Positions 36,259 through 47,128 of a stretch of DNA of 64,000 nucleotides are shown here, piece after piece (the stretch's first letter is position 1; the number at the start of each line of letters is the position of its first letter). The notes beneath the pieces are model-generated. The model made no database searches. It worked only from the letters and a program-made list of their open reading frames with translations, and was not told the origin of the DNA. A program made the translations under genes and the position numbers. Location of the stretch: NCBI RefSeq assembly GCF_000224145.3, contig NW_004190506.2, forward strand, positions 1-64,000. Direction: 5' to 3'. The DNA comes from Ciona intestinalis. Lineage: Eukaryota > Chordata > Ascidiacea > Phlebobranchia > Cionidae.

Positions 36259-39189
36259 TTAAATGGAGGTAACACATGATGCATAGTAATTTAGATCGCC
36301 GCCGACCAATCTTTCATATTTGGCGAATATTCGATCTAATTCAGATTCCTCGTCTTGTGTGTCGTAGTCACGGAGGTAGATACGAATCTAAATAGAAAAA
36401 TAGGGGTTATTCAAATAGTCTATTTGCAAGCTTTTAATATCCGTGTTGATTAAAAGTAACTTTAACGCGCAGATAAAGCAAGGTATATCCATTCAATGTC
36501 GCTTACTTATGTATAGTAGGGTGGGGGAAGATGGGACACCTTTTCGTTTAGTTTTCTCTTTTCATTTGGTAGTAAACAAAGAACATTCATTGAATTATAA
36601 AAAAAAGTATTTTCTTAACTTCCACAGACCGTTGTTAATTGTTTAAAACACGATCTATTTGGATATTAGGTGTTAAAGGTATCCCATCTTCCCCCACTCT
36701 ACTATATATCGTCGAGTCGCGGGGCAGCGACCGTAGTTATCGTAGGGTGGGGGAAGATGGGATACCTTACGCACACAGCCTAAATATCTAAATATTCTAA
36801 TCGTATTTTAAACATTTAGCAACGATCTACGAGTCTTGAGGATACAGTTTTATAACTTATTGAATTTGTTTTGTTTACTACCAAATTGGACGGGGAAATA
36901 GAATAAAGAGGCGTTCCATCTTCCCCCAACCTACTAAATAATACCCGCGTTCTGTTTCACACACCTCATTCCCACTTGTTTTTGACCACCGTATTTGATA
37001 TGCACCGTCTATGGTTATACTCATTATATGCTTGAAAAACAAAAGAGATAGGTTACATCTATTCGGACCTAATTGGGTTAATGTATACGCATGATCCACG
37101 TGGACATAATGGTTTGATCGGTAGCCCGTTATGATTATCTGCTACACGTTATAATTGCCCCATTAGCGCAAACATCTCTACAGTAGGCTACATAATACAA
37201 AAGTGGAAATCAAGCATTTGAAATGCAAATCTACCTTAATAATTTCCAATTTCGACTTTCCGTCCTGCACCATTTGTAGCAGACGATCTACAAACCTTGA
37301 AGTAATGAAAGCATACAGTTTCAAAGAGACAAGTTTGTCACAGTGCTGTATTAAAGTTAGCAACTCGTTTTCAAAGACTTCTCTTGTGTCCGGCAAGTCT
37401 GCGAACCAATGTAGTTCATTAAAATGTAAGACATACAAAAAACAACGGTCTATATAAGTGTCGTATAAGGACATGGCTTTATAATCCTTTGAATGTTCTT
37501 TTTACTAACCAGTGGGACGATAAAATAAAGTGCCCCTCTTTTTCTACCTTAGTTACCCCCTCTTGCCATACCCCACTACATCCATTCATTCATAGCATTG
37601 GAATGCTCATAAACTAACTTATACCTATTGTAATTCGCCGAAGATGTTTTTTAAACAGAGGTAGAATGCTTGCAATGGTTGGGTAAAGTTGCCATGATTG
37701 ATCGGCGAAATAACATCCGTCAAACGAAACCTGAATAAAATTAATAGGGAAAATACTTAACAAGACACTTTACTGTATGGTGAAAAGATAAAGTGGGGTG
37801 GGGAAGATGGGACACCCTTTCGTTCCATTTTCTTGTCCCATTTGGTAGTAAACAAAAAACTTTCAACAAATTATAAAACCATATCTTCACGACTTCCACA
37901 GACCGTTGTTAATTGTTTGAAGCACGATCAGGATATTTGGATATTATGTGCTAAAGGTGTCCCATCTCCCCAACAGTATATAGGTAATAAGTTTATTTAA
38001 GTCTGTTTAATTATTTAACCAGAATTGTTTTAGTATTCTTTAAAAATTAGTTTGGATTTACCCAAACGATAAAAAAACTTAGTTTAAGACTTCTTTTAGA
38101 AATAAAAAAGCTTACAGTTTTTGACGTGCTGGTAAAAATAACTCACTTTATAAGACTGAATGAATGCATGTAAAAGGAAAAAATAAAGATCAAATTCACC
38201 TGTGACAGTGGTATTTGAGGTAGCAGAATACGAAAGTGCTCGTCAGAGGTCATGACACGTTGAAACAGCATATTCACTTTTAATGATGGACACTTTTTGA
38301 CCAGAGCTCCCCACGAGTGCCCCCACACAACTTGGTTATGCGGGTCATACGCGTATACTTTTATGTAAAACCATCTTAACGAATCGGGGTTCAGTTTTTC
38401 GGCCAAGCCGTCCAATAATTCTTCAGAGAGACAGCTGTAGTTTAGGTCCAATTCCTGAAGGTTTGTAAAGTTTTTTAAGCAGTCTACAAATTGTGGTTTA
38501 TCGTAAACGGGGGTCGGAGTACGGCCGAAAAAATCTTCCAAATCGAGACGGGTTACAGTGTCACCAGTGTTGTAACCCATAGCGTACAGTACTTTATAAC
38601 CGTCATCAAAATTTGCTCGCGCCCCACGCAAACATACGTCGCGCATACTGTGCTGACTTTTGCAGAAAAACTTGGCCAATGCAGAGCAAAAGTCTTCTTT
38701 ATATAGCATCCATTGAGAACGGTCAAGTTGTAACATAGGTAATGACAGGACTTTGATCCGAGCCCGACTCTTAGCTAGATGATTTAGACAAACTTTGACG
38801 CAAACTTGGAACTTTTTACACACCCCTGTACTCACAGGACTGTGTAGTCTAAACTCTAGTACGTGGAGGTATTTTCCAAACGTTCTAATAAAATGAGTAG
38901 CATATCTATATGGCTGGTGCGTCAAGTCCCGTGGTTCTCGGCCCGAGAAACGAAAATATTTCTCTCGCCAAAGCGAGGGCGTATGCCGTATAACATCATA
39001 CCAGCGTTTGCATACAAACTGAAGTTCCAACAGCTGAGATTCTTTTAGATATGTGAAGATTTTGATCAGCGACACATGCGGCAAGTTATCCCAGCTTTTT
39101 GTATCGCTTACTGGAGTTTGGGGTCGAGTATTCGCTTTCGTTTCTTCGCAGACTATTTCCACAGTCGTTGCATCGGCTACAGAACTCAT
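36259..39189 (-). CDS. FBXO39: F-box only protein 39
   Basis: Substrate-recognition subunit of an SCF-type ubiquitin ligase. Four exons: 38200-39189, 37625-37730, 37235-37398, 36259-36387, all in phase, 462 residues (human 442). The F-box is at about residues 33-75 (LPHVSLIKIFTYLKE...LVCKRWYDV-type, read here as QFVCKRWYDVIRHTPSLW). Leucine-rich-repeat-like segments follow, with blocks such as LQELDLNYSCLSEELLDGL and YDPHNQVVWGHSWGALVKK that match FBXO39 rather than FBXO33. The C-terminal exon keeps IRIYLRDYDTQDEES...FAKYERLV. Mammalian FBXO39 is testis-enriched. A CRE palindrome lies 55 bp upstream of the start codon. Introns contain three inverted-repeat elements. Confidence 0.9.
36514..36708. 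mobile_element. Inverted-repeat element, family A, first of an adjacent pair
   Basis: Reverse-oriented internal sequence; intact ends. In FBXO39 intron 3, 35 bp from the next copy. Confidence 0.85.
36742..36934. mobile_element. Inverted-repeat element, family A, second of an adjacent pair
   Basis: Forward-oriented internal sequence; starts GTAGGGTGGGGGAAGATGGG. Together with the previous copy it forms a head-to-head pair able to fold into a large hairpin. Confidence 0.85.
37790..37982. mobile_element. Inverted-repeat element, family A
   Basis: Reverse-oriented copy in FBXO39 intron 1 with good internal match and one eroded end. Confidence 0.8.
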
Positions 39190-39243
39190 TTCATTGCTTG
39201 GTAAACTAAAATTTTCATTCTGAATGTTTGCTGCATGTCCTTA

Positions 39244-39251
39244 TGACGTCA
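39244..39251. promoter_or_regulatory. CRE palindrome upstream of FBXO39
   Basis: TGACGTCA embedded in a longer near-palindrome CCTTATGACGTCACATAAGG, 55 bp upstream of the FBXO39 start codon. Confidence 0.5.
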
Positions 39252-41456
39252 CATAAGGCTTTATTTATAATAATTAGATTAACATGTGGGCTATAATACA
39301 AATAAATTAGATAAGTCTGTCCTGTCATAAAATACTTTATAAACAGCTATTTCTGTACTGGATCAACAAAAAGACCTACAAAGGCTTTGTTTTATGCTGA
39401 GCTGAATATGAAATATAAGATACAATATTAATTACATATTTGCAATGTAAGTTGCTTTAATAATTACATAGCGGCGTCATGCATTATTGCATTGAATAAA
39501 CCGTCTTAGAGCAGCACAAAGCGTATATGTTCAGTTGTCATATCCTTTTCCTGTTATTGGAGTGAGTATCTGCCACGCTTTACCAACGAATACGAAAACT
39601 ACTGTTCAGCTAAATCTAATTTAGAAGACTGCAATGGTGTTTTAAGCTCGTTAGCAGAATGCAGTAGCACAAGAAGGCGTTTAACTGCCTGTATAGGCAG
39701 TTATATAGATTTAGTTTTACAAGGGCATGCAGTTAGGGCGTGTTATAAAGGGTCTTATAGTATGCAGCATATTTCTACGAAAGTTACTACAATCAGTGCC
39801 ACGCGAAAAAGTTGACCCTTCGAGAAAAACTAGTTTTAAATGCCTGCAGGCATTCGCAATTCTAGGTGAAGAAGTAATACATGTGTAGACATTACAGTCG
39901 TGTGCAGAATGTAATTTAATAGGAGTAGTATAGAAGAAATTATACCATGAAAGTGGCATTGTGTATACACCTGACGAGATCCCATGAAAAACAAACAGAA
40001 TATTGGTTTAAAGTACAAACATACTTGAGAACTTGTGTGCCTTTTTAGTTATGCACTAGCTTTGGTAATGTGCTAATATAAACGTAATTTATTTGAGTTA
40101 TACGCGTTGCAGTGGTTTGAAGGAAGTCGTGTCATTGCTGTAATCTATTAGCCATAAGTTTGTCATTAGAGTATGCTAATTACTAATTGACTGATGAGAA
40201 TGCTTTCCGATTTGCCCCAGCCCTATATTATAACACTCGTTAAAGTATAGAAGCATTGCAGTAGTATTATTCAAGTTCAGAACAGCAAGCCGGTTCTAGG
40301 TGTATTTTAAATTATGTTAAATTCGGTGCACACAATCCCACAGTTACCGGTAATTCAGTTGCATTTTAGTGTATACGTGTCACGGGTTTCGGTTTGAATG
40401 ATCATACACCTATTGTACTGAACCATTGTGTGAATTTGAAAAGGAAGCTGCTAGCTATTGCCGCTAACGAGAACAAACAACTGTATACAGCTATAGCTAC
40501 TAACCGAATTGTCTGCTTACTGTTTTGTATGGGTTGACAGTACACTGCTGTTGTAAACGAGTTTAAAAATTTAAAGTTACCTGAAGCATAGCGGATGTTA
40601 AAGTTAGGTAAGGGGAAAAAGTGTTGTACTGCCGAAGTTGGTATACGAATTCATGAGTTTACAGTTACCCGAAGCGTGGATAATGTCAAAGTTATAACAT
40701 TAGTTATATTGAGGTTTCAAGCTGACAGGAGAATTGAATCTTTACCACGAAAGTGAACGTTAGCGATTACGTGCTCGGAAAGCCCCCAATTTTCCCTGGC
40801 GTGACGTGAATGACTCTGTTTGCTTTATGTTACGAGTTAACCCAAAGCCCAGCCGTCCCAGCGGCTTGGAAAATCGAGCATCGCGTGTTTAGGAAGCTAT
40901 TCATCCGTAACCAGGCTATATATTGCTGTACCCTATTTAGCATAGCTTCGTTTCAACAACAGAGTAAACAGGTGTAGAGAACACAATAGCAGAGTATTTT
41001 ACTAAATTTTGGAACTGCAAACATGGCTGTATCTTACTACACAAGGGATCAGGGTAGCGTTTCTAACGAAATAATAAAATCTAGTTTGTAGTTAAAAAAA
41101 TACTTATTTTAACAAAATTAAACAGTCGAAATTATGAAACAGTTTAATACAGAACAGTTTAGATCCCTTTTAGTGTGCAAACAAAACAGCAGTGAGGCGT
41201 AATAAGCTGTATTTGTACCGATATATGATGCAATAACTAGTAGCAGAGCCAAAGTTTTCTGCAGTCACGCGTTACTGGATTGTACAGTCTGAATAACAAT
41301 AACGGTATTTGCCTATACCGGTGCGAATTGGCGTTGACACGTATTTCAACTCGAGTGTACCTTTGATCCAAAGCATACAAACTGTTATAGCGATGCGCGT
41401 TTAATCTTTATCGTATTCTGAACTGTGTGTGTATTGATCTATAGTTGTATCTATAT

Positions 41457-41580
41457 TACAACATGACAGCCCATGCGTATAATACAAATTCCAACGTTCG
41501 GTTTAAAACTAAAAACATGTTTTTTTAAATCGAAATTTTTAGATAAAAACGTATCACACATATGGGCTGTCACGTTTGTA
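41457..41580. mobile_element. 124-bp palindromic element upstream of UGM
   Basis: About 30 bp at each end (GACAGCCCATGCGTATAATAC against GTATCACACATATGGGCTGTC) are inverted repeats around an AT-rich centre. Probably a small MITE; a related end may be at 56770. Confidence 0.6.
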
Positions 41581-41621
41581 TTAAAACTTACTAAAGAAGC
41601 TCAGTTTTATATACAGTACTA

Positions 41622-41829
41622 TCGGGTAAGATGGGTCGTCTTTAGCGAATAATGTTCAAATATCCGGATCGTGTTTTAAACAAAAAATAACAAAGCTCTA
41701 TAGGAGCCGTAAGAATGCGGTGTAATAATTCTTTGAATGTTCTTTGTTTACTACCAAATGGGACAAGAACAAGATAGTAATAGTATAGAATGCAATGGAA
41801 AGGTGTCCCATCTTACCCCAACCTACTGT
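41622..41829. mobile_element. Inverted-repeat element, family A
   Basis: Directly upstream of the UGM start codon (ends 67 bp before it); contains AACAATAGTAATAG-type extra bases near one end. Confidence 0.75.
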
Positions 41830-41895
41830 GTTTTCAAATCCTAGTTTTATATATTTACGTATTTCTTGTTACAGCAACTTGCCTGTAGGTTAATT

Positions 41896-44800
41896 ATGGG
41901 AAACACGTTAGAAGGCCAAGCTGCACAAGTGGATGTAATTATAATAGGCGGCGGACCGACTGGGCTTGGTGCAGCGTACAGGTTTGATTAAAGTTTCTAT
42001 TTATAGACCCCCGCTTTGTATTTCCTGGTATACAGTAGACTGCAGCTATACGCAACCACTATATCTCTTTTAAGGCAAATTCCGGATTTTTATTGCTGGT
42101 GTTTTATGGTAGTTGATACTTATATATTTTACATACAGCGTGTTTTAATGATTGTCGTTTATCCATAATTACACGATTTCTCTTCTTCGTTGTTTTAATT
42201 AGAGTGATTTTCGAGATCCATAGGAATTTATGTTATGTTGTTCAGCAACCATGCTGTTGTTATAATAATATCCAATTATTTGCTATATGTAAACTAATAT
42301 GAACTTTGTTGTTGCATGTAATTACACTCATATGATTGGGCGGGTGTATGAAACAGAACATCCATGTTAATTAAAGACTCATTGCACCGACACGCGAGGA
42401 TAAATAAGTTACATTTATTCATATTGTAAACACNNNNNNNNNNNNNNNNNNNNNNNNNNNNNNNNNNNNNNNNNNNNNNNNNNCATGGTTACAAAACGCT
42501 GTCCAGTCATTACGAGTATTTCGACAAAATGATTGACGCATTTTACTGCCCGGATAACGGCCGTGTTATGGAGACAAGGAAACGGAATAACTTCGTTTAT
42601 ATTCGAGGAAAATTGGTCAAATACCCAGTTCAAAGTAACCTGGGTGGGTTGCCAGTATCAGAGAAGCAAGCCTGTGTTATGGATCTTGTAAAAGCGAAGC
42701 TGGAAGCCAAGGAAGCTGATAAAGATAAAAAACATGCCAATTTAGATGAGTTCTTGGTATCGGAATGGGGGGAGACCCTTTGTAATTTGTTCTTTCGTCC
42801 TTATATATTCAAATCGTGGGCCTACCCTACAGGAAAGTTAAGATCTGACTGGGTTCAGATCAAAATACCCCCAGCTGATCTCAGTGAAGATTTGAAACGC
42901 GTTATGAACGACGAGCAAGAGGATCCAGGTAGATATGAAACTGATTTAGTAGAAATCAATAAATCGGGCTTATTTTAGTAGGCTATATGTTTATAAGGTA
43001 AATGGTTTTTATAACGTCAATATTTTTAGAAGGTAACATGGCCAATTTTAAGGTATTTTTTATTCAAGAGACGATTGATACGTTTCAATGTGATGTTTAT
43101 GTCGCATAATATTTGTTCATGGAAGATGTCGCGCATGCGCAGTAGTATCGTTGCGTCCCATTTAAACAACGAGTGTTTACACAATTGTTCCCCATATTCC
43201 GACGACTCTAAAAGAGCGTTGTTTGGTGTTAAAAATACGATTATACGACAAAACGGTGTAGTGTACGACAAATTAAAGAGACGAATAGTTTGATAACCAA
43301 TGCATTATACAAAGCATGTCGATGATAACCGTTTTATACGTATGATATAGGTTGGGGAACAGAAGCTGAAACGATGTATCCAAGCAAAGGGGGATTGGTA
43401 GGCGTGTGGAGAAGCATTTCGAAATCGCTGCCCAAGTCGAACGTGAGGTTTAAGAATGAAATATCTGAGCTTGATATCGAGGAGAAAAAGATTGTTACAA
43501 AGGGAGGCTTGGAGATAAAGTAAGATGTATTTCTTATACAATATAGTAGGTTGGTACGAAATGGGTCACCTTAACTGCTGGGTACATAGTGTACAAATAT
43601 CCAAATCGTGTTTTAAACAATAAACAACGGTCTATATGAGTCGCGAGGATAGGGTTTTATAATTCTTTGAAATTTCTTTGTTTACTACCAAATGGGACGA
43701 GAAAATGTTGACCCATCTTCCCCCACCGACTATGTTTCCTTATATTATACACATAGCAGGTTTGGGTAAGATGGGACATGTTTAGATTATCTTTATCGCC
43801 CAATTGGTAGAAAACAAGGAATATTTATAAAATGATATAACCGCAACCCCGCGACTTTAAAACAACGTTGTTACTTGTCAAGAAGCTGATGATATTTCAT
43901 GTGAACTCACGTTAATAAAGAGATAATGGGGAGCAGGACAGCAGTCGAAGTTTGTGTTAAAATATTGTTTTTGTTTTGTTCATAAAGGTATTAGTTTGTG
44001 GTTTAAAAGACACGTTTTTTGTTTTGACTCCTCCAGATTTGTTCAGGATTTTCGTTTTAGAAAGAGTTTAAACTGAGTATCGCTTTGATATCTTATCAAG
44101 CAAACATGGCTTGTATAAGCCACGTAAATGAACCAGGACACACGACCGCGAAAGACTAAACCAACAATGGTCAAAACCGAAAGAGTTAGCGTAAATGACA
44201 AAAAAATCTATATGGTTCTGCGGCGGGGTCGCCAGGAGATCTGGTATTCACATTGAAAATATCCCCAAAACACATTAACCCACAAAGTACGTTTAAGTGC
44301 GCACGATGTGTGAAACGCAATACCCGTGTTATACCAAGATAAAAAATATACATACATCCATTCATTCAATCCCGTGATATGAAATATATATTTAGAATTT
44401 ACTCTTCTCCATTCTATATGGGTGGGACTATACGGCGAGTCATGCCAGCGCATCTGTGATTTGAGCCAATTACGTCAACATTTAACATATCTCTCACTAC
44501 AGATACAAGCAATTAATCAGCACCATGCCTCTGACATCACTGCTTGAACTTTCTGGCCGTTCAGACTTAGCTGAGAATATGGTCAGTTCATCTCTCTTCG
44601 TTGTTTGCTTGGGCGTTAGAGGCGCCACCAACCATACGGATGTTTCAGGTGATATAGCACTATAACCTTTCATCTTTTTTTTTTAACGAGTTTAAAAAAC
44701 TCTCATTTTGTCTTTTCGCTATTTACAAAATTAAAATACATTTTTTAAATTTTTGTTCTATCTTTTCGTCTTAATTTTTTGTTTTCTAACTTTTTGTCTT

Positions 44801-46250
44801 TTACTGTTCTTCATAACTCACTGTGAGCGGTTATATAGTATAGGTTAGCGTTAGGGTATAAGATCGCCATACGTTCCTTCAAATTTTAACTGTATTTTTA
44901 CCCGTAGCGTGTTTACCAATGCCGTTTATTATTCGTTGTTTTATTTAATTTGATTTTCGCTATCAAATTCTTTTCTTTTATGTAAAATTTCCATTCAGGT
45001 TGCATTTATTACCCGGAATCCGACACTATCTTTCATCGAGCTTGCGTCTTCTCAAACTACGACCCAGACAGTCTCCCACCCCCTGATACTAAGCTACACA
45101 CGATAAGGTTGGCAAAGTCAGCGTCGAATGAGGAAAACACTGAAGAGAAGGCTGGACCTTATTGGTCTCTAATGCTCGAAGTTAGCGGGGGACCGCTGAA
45201 AACAATCCAGGAAGCAACAGTTGGTAAGTAGCAAGGAACGTTTTGATTCCTTCTATTTGTTGTTTCAATAATATGATATTCGGTTACTTTATGGTGAAGA
45301 ATCCTCCAATAGTTACAGATTAGACTTGTGGAAAGTGTTATAAATTGTTTAATATTATCTCCGCCCGTTTTAGTTGATGACGTCATAAGAGACGCTTGTT
45401 CTGTTGGTCTATTACGCGACGATGACGAAATTGTTTCAATCCATCTCACAGAAATGACCCACGGCTACCCCTTGCCTACCATAGGCGGCTATGAAAGGGT
45501 AAGTTCTCGTTTTGTTGCAAATATCTCCTAATTAGTATCATTCTTCTTGCGGTGTTTAATAGGTATAGAACCCATGCTTTTTATAACAAATTTTCATAAA
45601 TAGAATTTTACCCGCAGCGTAGCTTTTAACGAACTTTCCCCTCTTCGCGGCCATACGAAGAGATGTATTCAATATGTGTTATATTAGTTGCAACGGAATA
45701 TTTACCACAAAGTCATGACGTAAATGCTGTGTTTTATCTTCGTTTAAACATGGCATATATTATTATATGAAGCAGGGCTAAAACATGGTCATAATTTTGC
45801 CAATTGCCCCAAAGATACTTTCTAAACTTGTTTTTCATGTTTGTGAAGGTGGATGAAGCACTTCGGTGGCTTAAAGCCAAAGACATCTGGAGCCGCGGTC
45901 GCTTCGGTGCATTTAAATACGAGGCTGGCGACCTGGACCATTGTCTAATTCAAGGTGTAGAGGCGGTTGATAATATGCTTAAGGGCATCCCGGAGCGTTG
46001 TATACGAGAACCGATGGAGGCCAACCGTGCAATAAAGCATCATCTGCCATCATACGATGTACCAACGCTAAGCGACGTGGGAAGTTTATCAGCGCCGGAA
46101 ATCCACGTCGAAGAGAACGGTAGCATCGTTAGTGACGACACAATTGATCCTCTTGTGACGTCCGACTCGGAACAAAGCATAAACGCAGGCAGCGTGCGCA
46201 GCGCTATTACGATAGAACCGAACGCACCGAGCGACGCAGAGTCGGGTTGA
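41896..46250 (+). CDS. GLF: UDP-galactopyranose mutase, eukaryotic type
   Basis: FAD enzyme that interconverts UDP-galactopyranose and UDP-galactofuranose. Exons: 41896-41981, one exon interrupted by the N run and ending at 42928, then 43351-43519, 44503-44648, 44999-45223, 45374-45498, 45849-46250. The N-terminus has the dinucleotide fold VDVIIIGGGPTGLGAAYR. After the gap come SHYEYFDKMID, LFFRPYIFKSWA, YPSKGGLVGVW, IFHRACVFSNYDP, EKAGPYWSLMLEVS, EMTHGYPLPT and KDIWSRGRFGAFKYEAG...GVEAVDNML. These follow the fungal and trypanosomatid enzymes through the substrate Arg and Tyr positions. The fungal RPYN is RPYI here. About 40 residues carrying the GGLAS-type FAD segment are expected inside the gap. 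A Ser/Asp-rich tail of some 80 residues after the fold is not in fungal UGM. It resembles protoporphyrinogen oxidase only in the FAD motif. Confidence 0.88.
42434..42483. other. Assembly gap (50 N) inside the UGM gene
   Basis: Preceded by a SINE tail and followed directly by coding sequence (HGYKTLSSHYEYF). The 5' half of a UGM exon is lost here; the 50 N is probably a placeholder length. Confidence 0.97.
43540..43735. mobile_element. Inverted-repeat element, family A
   Basis: In a UGM intron; starts ATAGTAGGTTGGTACGAAATGG and ends CTTCCCCCACCGACTATG. A more decayed copy follows at about 43752-43930. Confidence 0.75.
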
Positions 46251-47128
46251 AAAGTATTTGAATTAAATGTTATATGCGTGTGCTATGTACCAAAGTTGTA
46301 CCCATCACTATGCCAAGTATTTATTTTCTCCAGTAGCACATGACTGAAGCATTGCTGAACGAGTTGACCGCAGTAAGCTTCACAATGCCACTATTCCAGT
46401 TTAACCGGTTACGCGATAAAGCATGAGTAATTAACCGACCGTATTTATACATAGAAAATGTTATATTATGTGTACCGTGTAGTGCTTTAGTATTCAGGTT
46501 CTACCCGTCTAAGGTTTGCCCATGCACTTAGTGTCTAATATCAGGACACAGGCTTAGCGCGTTTATTCACGGTTGTCGTGTATCCTATAAGAAGCTTAAG
46601 CGGCCGCTATTAGTAGTTTCTTTTCCCTATGCTGCTTAATGTGTTTGCAGTTTATAATGTTTTGTGACGAAACTGTCGCTGTTTAAATATACAAGAAGAA
46701 CGGGTGTATGTTTGTGTATAAGTTTTATAAATGCATATTAAAGAATATATAGATTCCCCTGTACAGGTATAAAGTTATGTCATTTATCCATACACGCGTG
46801 GCGAGGTGACGGCAGTCCTTATAACGGGTATCTTGTTTCATGCCCGGATACAATCTCTTTCCCAAAACATATAGCAGCTGTGTGAATAACATTGATCGAA
46901 CACGTGTTAACCTCGGCAACGACAATCACTATAACACCGGTGTCTTATTCATACACGCCCACTATTTTACTAAGGAACAAGTTATTATAAAGCATTAAGA
47001 GTTTCTTTTTCGTAAAAACTTTATTAAGAAATTGAAGCCTTTTTCTCACCAAGTCTCAAAGATGTCAACAACATCAAAGTTTCTTAACCCTGTATGTAAT
47101 ATGGTGATCGTCATTGTAACTTGCGTCA
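46251..47128. other. Intergenic, UGM to unrecognised gene (3' ends facing)
   Basis: Contains the UGM 3' UTR and a decayed SINE tail at about 46780-46960. No coding signal seen. Confidence 0.6.

Larger units (their letters stand above)
39190..41895. other. Intergenic, FBXO39 to UGM, mostly unique DNA
   Basis: 2.7 kb between divergent genes. From 39300 to 41450 it is almost free of the repeats that fill other non-coding parts. It includes an imperfect direct repeat of about 45 bp (GAGTTTAAA...GTTACCTGAAGC at 40559 and GAGTTTACAGTTACCCGAAGC at 40655). No exon was recognised; it may hold enhancers, a UTR exon or a non-coding transcript. Confidence 0.6.
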
